Source: Bacteroidetes bacterium UBA2234
GTDB lineage: Bacteria; Bacteroidota; Bacteroidia; NS11-12g; UBA955
DNA length: 36,584 nt
Direction: 5' to 3'
Assembly: GCA_002347985.1 (NCBI GenBank)
Contig: DDYM01000036.1
Location: forward strand, 1 to 36,584
Positions within the stretch are counted from its first letter, which is position 1. Every line of letters starts with the position of its first letter. This document shows, piece after piece, positions 29,992 through 36,584 of the stretch. The position numbers and the translations under genes were made by a program. The notes below the pieces were generated by a model. That model searched no databases, had not been told where the DNA came from, and was given only the letters and a program-made list of their open reading frames with translations.

Positions 29992-31134
29992 ATGAATACA
30001 AAATTCTTCCGCGTTTTACTCCCCACATTGCTTTTTTGCACCCAAATTGGAGCTCAAAATCCAGGCAACTCTCGCAAAGGCCCCGAGATCATTTTTGAAC
30101 AAACAAAACATGATTTTGGCAAGGTGGAAGAATCCATTCATTATGCCATCCATCGATTCCCATTTACCAATTCAGGAACAGCCCCACTTTACATCCAACA
30201 AGTTCACACTTCTTGCGGCTGCACCACCCCCGATTGGACCCGTGACTCTATCCCTCCCGGTGGAAAAGGATTTATCGAAGCACGATTTGAAACCAATAAC
30301 CGCATTGGGTCTTTCCAAAAGTCGATTACTGTTTACTCTAACGCAATCTCAGCCCCTCTCGTCCATTTAGACATCGAAGGTGAAGTAACGAAGCCACGAG
30401 TTGATCCAAATGCCGCTGCGATCCCCGACATGGGAAAGATGTCGTTCAGCGCCCCAAGCTTTTCATTTCTGGAATTGTTCGATAATCAGCAGGATTCACA
30501 AACAATCCGTATTACCAACGAAACGCCATATACTGCCAATTTCGACCCAATCAATCAGGCACAAATCCCCGCTTTTATTAAAATACTGAGTTATCCCACC
30601 ACGTTGGAGCCAAACGAAATCGGGGAGTTTAAAATAAAAATCGACGGGACCAAAATCACTCACTATGGTTTCGGCGCCATTGAACTGCCTTACACGACCG
30701 ATAATCCAGCCGCTTTATTTAACAGCATTTATGTAAACTACGTTCGCCGACAGTATTTCCCTAAAATGAATGCCAAGCAACTTGCCAAACAACCCAAATT
30801 GGAAATCGATGTGAAAGAGATCAATTGGGGAAAACGGGTTGCCGGTGATTTACTCTTTACCGATATTCATCTAAAAAACACGGGCAAAACCGAATTGAAA
30901 ATTCACGATATTACCCAAGACTGCGGATGTATCACCTTGAAATTCGATAAAAAGACTTTGGCACCTGGCGAGTCGATGCCCATTCGAGTTTTCTTCGACA
31001 CAGTTCTAAAGAAAGGGAATGCCAATTACAACATATGGGTGGTTTGTAACGACCCTGTTTCACCGGAGCGAAACATCCCAATCAAAGCTGTATTTGATGC
31101 GAAGGTCATTGAATGTCAGACCTGTCCGAAATAA
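29992..31134 (+). CDS. Exported protein with two DUF1573 domains
   Basis: A signal peptide (residues 1-20 or so, ending near TQIGAQ) precedes a DUF1573 domain at about 35-125 and a second at about 275-370. Each has the family's strand-rich, Ig-like pattern with a conserved cysteine motif: TSCGCTTPDW in the first and DCGCITLKFD in the second, after HDFGKVEES and INWGKRVAG. The middle section (about 150-250) may be a third, degenerate copy, with LELFDNQQDS and ITNETPYTANF. The function of DUF1573 is unknown; such proteins are common in Bacteroidota envelopes. It ends in CQTCPK. It stands alone, divergent from rpsL, and ends at a bidirectional terminator. No partner is evident. Confidence 0.85.
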   Translation: MNTKFFRVLLPTLLFCTQIGAQNPGNSRKGPEIIFEQTKHDFGKVEESIHYAIHRFPFTNSGTAPLYIQQVHTSCGCTTPDWTRDSIPPGGKGFIEARFETNNRIGSFQKSITVYSNAISAPLVHLDIEGEVTKPRVDPNAAAIPDMGKMSFSAPSFSFLELFDNQQDSQTIRITNETPYTANFDPINQAQIPAFIKILSYPTTLEPNEIGEFKIKIDGTKITHYGFGAIELPYTTDNPAALFNSIYVNYVRRQYFPKMNAKQLAKQPKLEIDVKEINWGKRVAGDLLFTDIHLKNTGKTELKIHDITQDCGCITLKFDKKTLAPGESMPIRVFFDTVLKKGNANYNIWVVCNDPVSPERNIPIKAVFDAKVIECQTCPK

Positions 31135-31163
31135 CCCTATTCTAGCAATCCATTCCTATTAAC

Positions 31164-31194
31164 AAAAAGAGGGCGGAATTTCCGCCCTCTTTTT
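31164..31194. terminator. Bidirectional terminator between DUF1573 gene and yebC
   Basis: Perfect 10-bp arms (AGAGGGCGGA and TCCGCCCTCT) around the loop ATT are flanked by A4 on the left and T4 on the right. It lies about 30 bases after the DUF1573 stop and 45 bases past the yebC stop, so it serves both converging genes. Confidence 0.9.
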
Positions 31195-31239
31195 GTTGCC
31201 ATCAAGACACAATAAAATTCCAATCAAATGCGCAATGCA

Positions 31240-31959
31240 TCAGCGCAAATTGTGATACACGTTTTGCACGTCATCGTCGCCCTCTAAGCGATCCACCAAA
31301 TCCAAGACTTCTTTCGCCTGTTCCTCGGTAAGGTCAACATAGGTATTGGGAACATACTGCAATTCAGCGGTATTGTATTCGATTCCGATGTCTTCCAGCG
31401 CTTTTTGCATGGTACCGAAAGCGGTAAAATCGGTGTATACGTATACCATTTCGTCGTCAAATGCCACCTCGTCCAATCCAAAGTCGATCAATTCAAATTC
31501 GAAATCATCCAAATCGCGACCACCCAACTTTGATTTTTCGATTTTAAAAACACCTTTGCGGGTGAAAATAAAATCCAGGGATCCGGTTTTACCCATCGCT
31601 CCGCCGCCTTTATTGAAATGCATACGAACATTGGCAACAGTACGGGTGTTGTTATCGGTTGCTGTTTCCACGAGTACGCCCACGCCATGGGGAGCATAGC
31701 CTTCAAAGCGTACTTCTTCGTAATTTTCTGAATCCCCTTTGCTGCTCGCTCGTTTGATGGCGGCATCTACGCGATCTTTCGGCATATTCACTGCCTTCGC
31801 GTTTTGCATCACAGTGCGCAGTTTGGGGTTATTTTCTGGATTGGGTCCACTTTGCTTTACTGCGATGGCAATTTCTTTACCGATACGTGTAAATTGTTTT
31901 GCCATGCGATCGAAGCGAGCAAACATGGTATGCTTTCGTTTTTCAAAAATCCTTCCCAT
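31240..31959 (-). CDS. YebC/PmpR-family regulator or translation factor
   Basis: YebC proteins have been described as DNA-binding regulators and, more recently, as factors that relieve ribosome stalling at proline runs. The product (239 residues) has the family segments FTRIGKEIAIAVKQSGPNP, MQNAKAVNMPKDRVDAAIKR, VRFEGYAPHGVGVLVETATD, NKGGGAMGKTGSLDFIF and the acidic C-terminal part. I chose the ATG at 31959, giving MGRIFEKRKHTMF, the usual Bacteroidota N-terminus; a longer reading from 32043 would run through a terminator hairpin. The promoter ends 9 bases before this ATG. Confidence 0.95.
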   Translation of the reverse strand: MGRIFEKRKHTMFARFDRMAKQFTRIGKEIAIAVKQSGPNPENNPKLRTVMQNAKAVNMPKDRVDAAIKRASSKGDSENYEEVRFEGYAPHGVGVLVETATDNNTRTVANVRMHFNKGGGAMGKTGSLDFIFTRKGVFKIEKSKLGGRDLDDFEFELIDFGLDEVAFDDEMVYVYTDFTAFGTMQKALEDIGIEYNTAELQYVPNTYVDLTEEQAKEVLDLVDRLEGDDDVQNVYHNLR

Positions 31960-31968
31960 AAGTATTTG

Positions 31969-32001
31969 CAAAGATACAAAACCTCCTCGGACGTCGTCAA
32001 G
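31969..32001 (-). promoter_or_regulatory. yebC promoter next to a terminator
   Basis: On the minus strand TATCTTTG (31969-31976), a perfect -7 box, is preceded by CTTG (31998-32001) with 21 bases between. The -33 box begins right after the T-tract of the TonB-receptor terminator. Only 9 bases separate the -7 box from the yebC ATG. Confidence 0.6.
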
Positions 32002-32034
32002 AAAAAAGGGAGGGCGGCCGCAGGCCGCCCTCCC
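32002..32034 (-). terminator. Strong terminator after the TonB receptor gene
   Basis: Perfect 12-bp GC-rich arms (GGGAGGGCGGCC and its complement) enclose a 3-base loop at 32008-32034. On the minus strand the stem is followed by six T residues (32007-32002). It lies about 95 bases past the receptor stop codon. A small inverted repeat GACATG/CATGTC (32069-32090) lies between stop and terminator. Confidence 0.85.
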
Positions 32035-32127
32035 TTCCACCAAAACCCCTAAAAATCAAGCCGATTGCGACATGCCTATATACACATGTCCGGGCCAAGG
32101 AATCTATCAAAATCCCTTCCCTGAAAT

Positions 32128-34395
32128 TTAAAACCGATACGCCACACTCACATTCACACTCCTACCCCCTGCACTCATCCCACTGGCAAAATACCGGTAA
32201 TGCAAATCCAACAAATTCTCAATGGCCAAATTCACCATCAACCCTGAACGATGCTGATACCCCCCTCTAACATTCCAACACTGCCATGCAGGATTAAATC
32301 CATCCGCCTTGCCATCACCATTGATATCTGCCATCCCAATGGGTTGCTTGTCCTGATTGTCCTCCCCACTGCTCGAATAATCCGATGCCTTCTTTTTGCC
32401 GTTAAATAAACACTGACCCTCAACAAACCAATCTTTGCCATTCCAACGCAACGACGTTTGACCGTACATCGGAGGAATATGATCCAGCGGCTGCTCCACA
32501 TCACCCTTGTTTAAATAATAAGTACCACGTGTATTCGTTAACGCCCCTGAAATCCATAATGACCGAACCAACCTCACCTTCGCGTTCAAATAAGTTCCAG
32601 TAATTTTACCCAAAGCCACGTTCTGAATTTGATAAATGCGCGTCATCCTTCCGTCGTACATCATCGAATCTTTCCCATTCAATTGACCCGGTTGGTCCAA
32701 CAGCAATTGCGAAACATGACTACTGAAATAGCCCGCCTCAATCGCAAAAGCATTGTCTTTTCGCCACAACAATCCCATATCTATCGTCAAACTCCTCTCC
32801 GCATTCAACTTCTCACTCGGCACTAACAACTTCATCCCTGGCTTGCTATCAAAAACCTTGGTCATATCATCTACGTTCGGATTGCGATAAGCCTGATTCA
32901 CACTGCCCTTCAACATCAATCCTTCGTGCAATTTCTGCGTGAAGCCCAAATCAAAACTCGGAGTTGCCGAAGCGAATGAAATAGATGAATACGGCAATTT
33001 CCATGGGTTGGCAGCTGAAAACTGTGCCAACAATTTGTAGGATGAATAACGCAAACCACCCTGAATCACAGTTCCCGTCTTCTCCAATTTATAAATACCC
33101 TGGGCAAACACAGAAAACATCTTCGTTGTAGCCCCCGAGTCACTGTATCGGGCCTTGGTTACCGTTTCCACTTGGGTATTGATATTCCTGTTCGTCCCTT
33201 TTGAATCAACATCGTTTATCACATATTCTAACCCAGAATTCAACGTAAATCGCGATCCGATTTTGTCGTGACGATCCAAATTCAATGTCGACATTTTTAC
33301 CCGATCCAACTGCGTCCTTTCCGTTACACTCTTAAAATTCCGAGTCACACGAGCAACCTCGGTTTCTTGCTGTGCAAGTACCAACCGTGTATTGTGCTCT
33401 TCCGATCCATTCTTCATCGTATAACTCAAAAACTGACGGTTTTGCGGAGCATAATCCCACCTCCCGTACACTGGAATACCGTTGTTAAACTGCGACATAC
33501 GATCATAGCGTGGAATCAAATCCGCCATCGATTTTTGAACATTTACCGTGTGATAAAATCCACCCGTCTTCGCAAAAACCTTTGCAAACAGATCTGTTTG
33601 AGAATACCCCGTCCCTTTTTGAATTTGGGGATCATCATTCCTAAGAACCGTATCCACCCCGTTGATCTGTGTTACATACTTTGGTAAAAAACCAAAAGTA
33701 TCCCAATCGGAATAATTTTTACTACCCGATCGCAAATCCCCAAAATTGCTTCTGGTTGCAGAAAAAATGGCACCCACATTTTTTGATTGTATCTGTAAGC
33801 CCAAATTACCGATGGTTGATTTACTCACCGATTGATATCTAACCGTTGCATTAGGAACAATTTGGAATTTCCCTAAAGATGGATCTTTGGTTTTAAAATA
33901 AATAACGCCACCCAATGCATCAGACCCATACAACGTGGAACCCGATCCAAAATTGACCTCCATTCGATCCAAAATAAATGGATCTATGGTTATTATATCT
34001 TGCAAGTGCCCAGCGCGATAAGTTGCATTGTTTACCCTTACCCCGTCTATCACCATCAATACCCTTGAAGCTTCAAAACCTCTTAAAACGGGTGAACTAC
34101 CACCCATTTGACTCTTTTGCACAAATACCTGACCGGTATTGATCAGAGCATCTCCGAGTGTTGCTGGCTGAAGTTCCGCCAATCGCTTGGCGCCAACAAC
34201 CTCAATTTGTCTGGGAGAATCTTTTCGCTTTTGCGCAAATCGCTGAGACGAAACCAACACCTCCTCAAAAGATTCAACATCTGAAGTATCTATAGAACTT
34301 TCTTTATTCGCATCGGCCTTTGGCGAGCGATTTTCTTGGCCGTACACCATGCCCATCAAGCAGGTAACAGCAATTGCTAACATTGTTTTTTTCAT
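32128..34395 (-). CDS. TonB-dependent outer-membrane receptor
   Basis: This is a 22-strand barrel receptor importing a bulky nutrient with energy from TonB. The signal peptide ends near MVYGQ (residue 20). A TonB-box-like FEEVLVSS (about 43-50) precedes the plug: TLGDALINTG, SSPVLRGFEASRVLMVIDGV, YRAGHLQDIITIDP and GSGSTLYGSDALGGVIYF. The barrel ends in VNVSVAYRF with the usual terminal Phe. There is no N-terminal carboxypeptidase-like domain and no SusD partner, so it is not a SusC pair. The plug resembles receptors for haem, haemoglobin or siderophores, but the substrate cannot be assigned. A calcium-loop-like DINGDGKAD lies in a late extracellular loop. It follows a small membrane-anchored protein by 133 bases. 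Confidence 0.93.
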   Translation of the reverse strand: MKKTMLAIAVTCLMGMVYGQENRSPKADANKESSIDTSDVESFEEVLVSSQRFAQKRKDSPRQIEVVGAKRLAELQPATLGDALINTGQVFVQKSQMGGSSPVLRGFEASRVLMVIDGVRVNNATYRAGHLQDIITIDPFILDRMEVNFGSGSTLYGSDALGGVIYFKTKDPSLGKFQIVPNATVRYQSVSKSTIGNLGLQIQSKNVGAIFSATRSNFGDLRSGSKNYSDWDTFGFLPKYVTQINGVDTVLRNDDPQIQKGTGYSQTDLFAKVFAKTGGFYHTVNVQKSMADLIPRYDRMSQFNNGIPVYGRWDYAPQNRQFLSYTMKNGSEEHNTRLVLAQQETEVARVTRNFKSVTERTQLDRVKMSTLNLDRHDKIGSRFTLNSGLEYVINDVDSKGTNRNINTQVETVTKARYSDSGATTKMFSVFAQGIYKLEKTGTVIQGGLRYSSYKLLAQFSAANPWKLPYSSISFASATPSFDLGFTQKLHEGLMLKGSVNQAYRNPNVDDMTKVFDSKPGMKLLVPSEKLNAERSLTIDMGLLWRKDNAFAIEAGYFSSHVSQLLLDQPGQLNGKDSMMYDGRMTRIYQIQNVALGKITGTYLNAKVRLVRSLWISGALTNTRGTYYLNKGDVEQPLDHIPPMYGQTSLRWNGKDWFVEGQCLFNGKKKASDYSSSGEDNQDKQPIGMADINGDGKADGFNPAWQCWNVRGGYQHRSGLMVNLAIENLLDLHYRYFASGMSAGGRSVNVSVAYRF
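32302..32328 (-). other. Calcium-binding-loop-like segment in the TonB receptor
   Basis: Nine codons give DINGDGKAD, close to the Asp-rich loop of EF-hand, dockerin and thrombospondin-type calcium sites (DxDxDG spacing with Asn at one ligand). It is in the C-terminal third of the barrel, in a Gly/Asp-rich stretch that reads as a surface loop. Calcium binding is an inference. Confidence 0.35.
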
Positions 34396-34416
34396 TTTCT
34401 TAATTGTTTAAACTTG

Positions 34417-34520
34417 GCTCCCTTTTAAGGTGAGCGCGGGTTGAATTCTAGCCCAAATACAGGGCCCGAGATAAATGTAACCGAGGAAATCGGACAATAG
34501 ACAGTCTGATCAATTTCCTC
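34417..34520 (-). other. Hairpin-rich leader before the TonB receptor
   Basis: The 133 bases between the two genes carry three inverted repeats on the transcript: GAGGAAAT/ATTTCCTC (34483-34520, with an inner GGAC/GTCT stem), GCCC/GGGC (34451-34465) and GCTC/GAGC (34417-34435). None is followed by a T-tract, so they are not standard terminators. No riboswitch consensus (for example the cobalamin GCCACT box) could be recognised, and no good promoter was found. They may shape the ratio of the two products. Confidence 0.35.
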
Positions 34521-34528
34521 TAAACGGA

Positions 34529-35071
34529 TTAAGAAAATAATCTTGGCGGTGGGGAATCTACATCGAAAAAGACATCGGGAAGAAAGGCAGAGACAAACCC
34601 AATCGCGCCGAGGTCAGTTGACGTCAATGAAAATAAATGATTGGCATCTCCTGGAACATCCCATTTTACTTTGGAAAACCAAACGCCTGTTGATTTCTGA
34701 TTGTTTTTTGAAACGGGGTACGCTGAAATATCTGAGGCATGCGACTCCAGCATTTTCTCCACGTTGTCTTCAAAAGCCAAGACACGGTATCCAGACTCAA
34801 CTTTTGCAACTGTTATGACATCATATTTCTTACCGCCCAACTCAATTTCATCTCCCGATTGAATTTCAGAGAATTCATCTGTATTTGGCAAAAACAGCGT
34901 CTCTCCCATTTGAGAAACCCATTCTTTTTCCAGCTGTGACTTCAACAGATGTCGTTGATATTTGTAGGCAGCGACTTGTAAAATCGAAAGTCCAGGAATC
35001 AGCAGCAACAAAAGCAAGGCCATCGTTTGGTTTAAGAATTTCAACCCTCGTATCGAACGCCGTAGCTGCAT
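34529..35071 (-). CDS. Small membrane-anchored protein, function unknown
   Basis: I do not recognise this 180-residue protein. Residues 1-14 are basic (MQLRRSIRGLKFLN), followed by a hydrophobic segment at about 15-37 that could be a membrane anchor or an uncleaved signal. The rest is soluble: an acidic, strand-rich part (IQSGDEIELGGKKYDVITVA) and a C-terminal end FDVDSPPPRLFS. No Cys-based metal motif is present. Bacteroidota often place small anchored proteins with a Pro-rich end upstream of TonB receptors, and its position before the receptor in the same direction fits that pattern. The ATG at 35071 lies 7 bases after a TATATTTG box. It may be part of an uptake unit, but this is inference. 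Confidence 0.75.
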   Translation of the reverse strand: MQLRRSIRGLKFLNQTMALLLLLLIPGLSILQVAAYKYQRHLLKSQLEKEWVSQMGETLFLPNTDEFSEIQSGDEIELGGKKYDVITVAKVESGYRVLAFEDNVEKMLESHASDISAYPVSKNNQKSTGVWFSKVKWDVPGDANHLFSLTSTDLGAIGFVSAFLPDVFFDVDSPPPRLFS

Positions 35072-35078
35072 AAAGTGG

Positions 35079-35109
35079 CAAATATAAAATTTACCGATGC
35101 GTAATCAAT
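35079..35109 (-). promoter_or_regulatory. Likely promoter of the small anchored protein
   Basis: On the minus strand TATATTTG (35079-35086), a perfect -7 box, is preceded by ATTG (35106-35109) at 19 bases. The box ends 7 bases before the ATG at 35071. Confidence 0.45.
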
Positions 35110-35118
35110 GAAATTGTT

Positions 35119-35126
35119 GAATTTTG
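35119..35126 (+). promoter_or_regulatory. Possible -7 box of the thiolase-truA operon
   Basis: GAATTTTG matches TANNTTTG except at the first base and ends 4 bases before the thiolase ATG. No good -33 box is visible, so support is weak. Confidence 0.3.
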
Positions 35127-35130
35127 CAAC

Positions 35131-36333
35131 ATGAAGACACCGGTTTATGTGATTGACATTTTGAGAACGCCCGTTGGCAAATTTGGTGGCACACTGGCCG
35201 CAATTAGACCCGACGATCTCGCAGCCCATGTAATTCAATCGATTTTAGCCAGAAATCCCAACATCGACCCTGCCGCCATAGACGAGGTAATTTTGGGAGC
35301 GGCAAACCAAGCCGGCGAAGACAACCGAAATGTGGCGAGAATGGCATCCTTGATGGCCGGTATCCCCACTTCAGTACCAGGTTACACTGTCAACCGCTTG
35401 TGCGCTAGCGGATTGCAAAGCATCATGAATGGCGCTATGTCGATTGCATCTGGACAAGCCCATTTGGTCTTGGCTGGAGGCACTGAGAGCATGACGCGTG
35501 CGCCCTTCGTAATGGCCAAAGCAGAGTCCGCCTTCTCTAGAACTCCAGAAATCTACGACACTACCATTGGCTGGCGATTTACGAATAAGACATTGGCGAA
35601 AATGTATCATCCTTTTTCTATGGGTGAAACCGCCGAAAATGTTGCCCAGCAATTCAATATTTCCCGTGAAGATCAAGATTTGTTTGCCTATGAAACCCAA
35701 CTCAACTGGAAAAATGCGCAAGCAGCCGGTCTTTTCAGCCAAGAAATTGCAGCCGTACCAATTCCCCAGAAAAAAGGCGATGCAATGCTGTTTGATACCG
35801 ATGAGCATCCTCGCTTGAGTGAAGTAAGCGTCCTTGCATCGCTCAAACCCGCCTTCAAAGAAGGAGGATCTGTAACCGCAGGAAACAGCTCCGGGATTAA
35901 CGATGGTGCCGCAGTTTGTATCTTGGCCTCGGAAGAAATGGTAAAGCAATTGGGCCTAACCCCTATGGCACGCGTTGCAGGAATCGGTGCAGCCGGTGTT
36001 GACCCAAGCATTATGGGTATCGGACCTGTTCCAGCCACGCAAAAAGCATTAAAGAATGCGGGGCTCACCATTCAAGACCTAGCCGTTGCCGAACTCAACG
36101 AAGCCTTCGCTTCACAAGTATTGGCGAGCATGAGAACCCTCGGCATCGATCGGAGCATCGTGAACCCCAACGGGGGCAGTATCGCCATTGGTCACCCCTT
36201 GGGGGCCTCTGGAACTCGAATTTCAGCCACACTCTTGCATCACATGAATCGCAATAAGTCGTTAAAATATGGCTTGGCAACCATGTGCATCGGGGTTGGA
36301 CAAGGCTGCGCGATCATTTACGAGAATTTGTAA
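35131..36333 (+). CDS. Acetyl-CoA C-acyltransferase (thiolase), PcaF-like
   Basis: Thiolases join or cleave acyl-CoA and acetyl-CoA. The catalytic residues are in place: Cys91 in VNRLCASG, His355 in AIGHPLGASGTR and Cys386 in CIGVGQG. The segment GAANQAGEDNRNVARMA and TIGWRF are typical of the PcaF/PaaJ (3-oxoadipyl-CoA thiolase) branch, but the same branch is common in Bacteroidota that lack aromatic degradation genes, and no such genes lie nearby, so general acetoacetyl-CoA or beta-oxidation thiolase is also possible. It is 400 residues. It is divergent from the anchored protein gene and truA starts 1 base after its stop. Confidence 0.94.
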   Translation: MKTPVYVIDILRTPVGKFGGTLAAIRPDDLAAHVIQSILARNPNIDPAAIDEVILGAANQAGEDNRNVARMASLMAGIPTSVPGYTVNRLCASGLQSIMNGAMSIASGQAHLVLAGGTESMTRAPFVMAKAESAFSRTPEIYDTTIGWRFTNKTLAKMYHPFSMGETAENVAQQFNISREDQDLFAYETQLNWKNAQAAGLFSQEIAAVPIPQKKGDAMLFDTDEHPRLSEVSVLASLKPAFKEGGSVTAGNSSGINDGAAVCILASEEMVKQLGLTPMARVAGIGAAGVDPSIMGIGPVPATQKALKNAGLTIQDLAVAELNEAFASQVLASMRTLGIDRSIVNPNGGSIAIGHPLGASGTRISATLLHHMNRNKSLKYGLATMCIGVGQGCAIIYENL

Positions 36334-36334
36334 A

Positions 36335-36584
36335 ATGCGTTATAAAATTGAATTGGCCTATGAAGGCACCCTTTTTGGGGGCTGGCAAGTTCAGAACAAT
36401 GCGATTACCGTTCAGGGTGAAATCGACAAGGCACTGAGTCAGGTCTGTAACCAACCGATCGAAACGATGGGTTGCGGAAGAACCGATGCCGGCGTCCATG
36501 CGAGTTATTTCGTGGCTCATTTTGATGGCCCGGACACGATTCCTGTTGATTTAGACATCCGACTCAACAAGATGCTACCCAACA
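36335..36584 (+). CDS. truA: tRNA pseudouridine synthase A, cut by window edge
   Basis: TruA makes pseudouridine at positions 38-40 of tRNA anticodon arms. The visible first 83 residues begin MRYKIELAYEGTLFGGWQVQ. The catalytic Asp is residue 51, in GCGRTDAGVHAS. The reading frame stays open to the right edge, so the C-terminal two-thirds is outside the window. It starts 1 base after the thiolase stop, which suggests a shared transcript. Confidence 0.95.
   Translation, partial: MRYKIELAYEGTLFGGWQVQNNAITVQGEIDKALSQVCNQPIETMGCGRTDAGVHASYFVAHFDGPDTIPVDLDIRLNKMLPN

Noticed and set aside
31960..32043. N-terminal extension of yebC
   Set aside because: It would be encoded by the terminator hairpin and promoter; the family N-terminus starts at 31959.
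32069..32090. Inverted repeat GACATG/CATGTC as an operator
   Set aside because: It lies in the 3' untranslated part of the receptor gene, not at a promoter; probably chance.
34396..34528. Cobalamin or other known riboswitch before the TonB receptor
   Set aside because: Hairpins exist, but no known riboswitch consensus could be recognised.
35371..35949. A 192-codon leftward ORF
   Set aside because: It lies wholly opposite the thiolase, whose catalytic motifs are intact.

Overview
The window is a housekeeping segment of a Bacteroidota chromosome, probably from the Flavobacteriales or a related order (inference). The sequence evidence is a metalloprotease with a type IX secretion sorting domain, a peptidase of family S46 (a mostly Bacteroidota family), promoters of the Bacteroidota type (TTTG, about 20 bases, then TANNTTTG), and few Shine-Dalgarno sites. 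No insertion sequence, phage gene, CRISPR array, tRNA or rRNA gene was seen.

Layout. Bases 1-339 hold no gene but carry three tandem leftward promoter-like units that point off the left edge. Bases 340-3852 are a leftward operon plsY-clpS-scoA-rdgB-queA, covering phospholipid synthesis, N-degron delivery, CoA transfer, nucleotide-pool cleaning and queuosine modification. Next come a secreted M36 metalloprotease, the leftward carA-eno pair and a TerC-type membrane protein. A rightward S46 dipeptidyl-peptidase diverges from terC.

The core, 12756-29751, is one unbroken leftward run of 32 genes: rpsL-rpsG-fusA, then the S10, spc and alpha clusters with secY, infA, rpmJ, rpoA and rplQ. Gaps are about 40 bases or less, and several genes overlap. 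It has a likely promoter before rpsL and a strong bidirectional terminator after rplQ. tuf, adk and map are absent from the run.

To the right are a divergent gene with two DUF1573 domains, a YebC-family regulator, a TonB-dependent receptor preceded by a small unrecognised membrane-anchored protein, a thiolase, and the start of truA, cut by the right edge.

No wholly new system was found. The most interesting signals are regulatory. They are the tandem promoter array at the left edge, a recurring arrangement in which the -7 box ends only 4-10 bases before the start codon (suggesting leaderless or nearly leaderless mRNAs), and five well-placed Shine-Dalgarno sites inside an operon that otherwise lacks them. 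At protein level the best leads are an S46 peptidase with the Arg that marks acidic-residue-specific DPP11, a long QueA paralogue, an orphan CoA-transferase A subunit, and ribosomal proteins with unusual tails or without zinc ligands.
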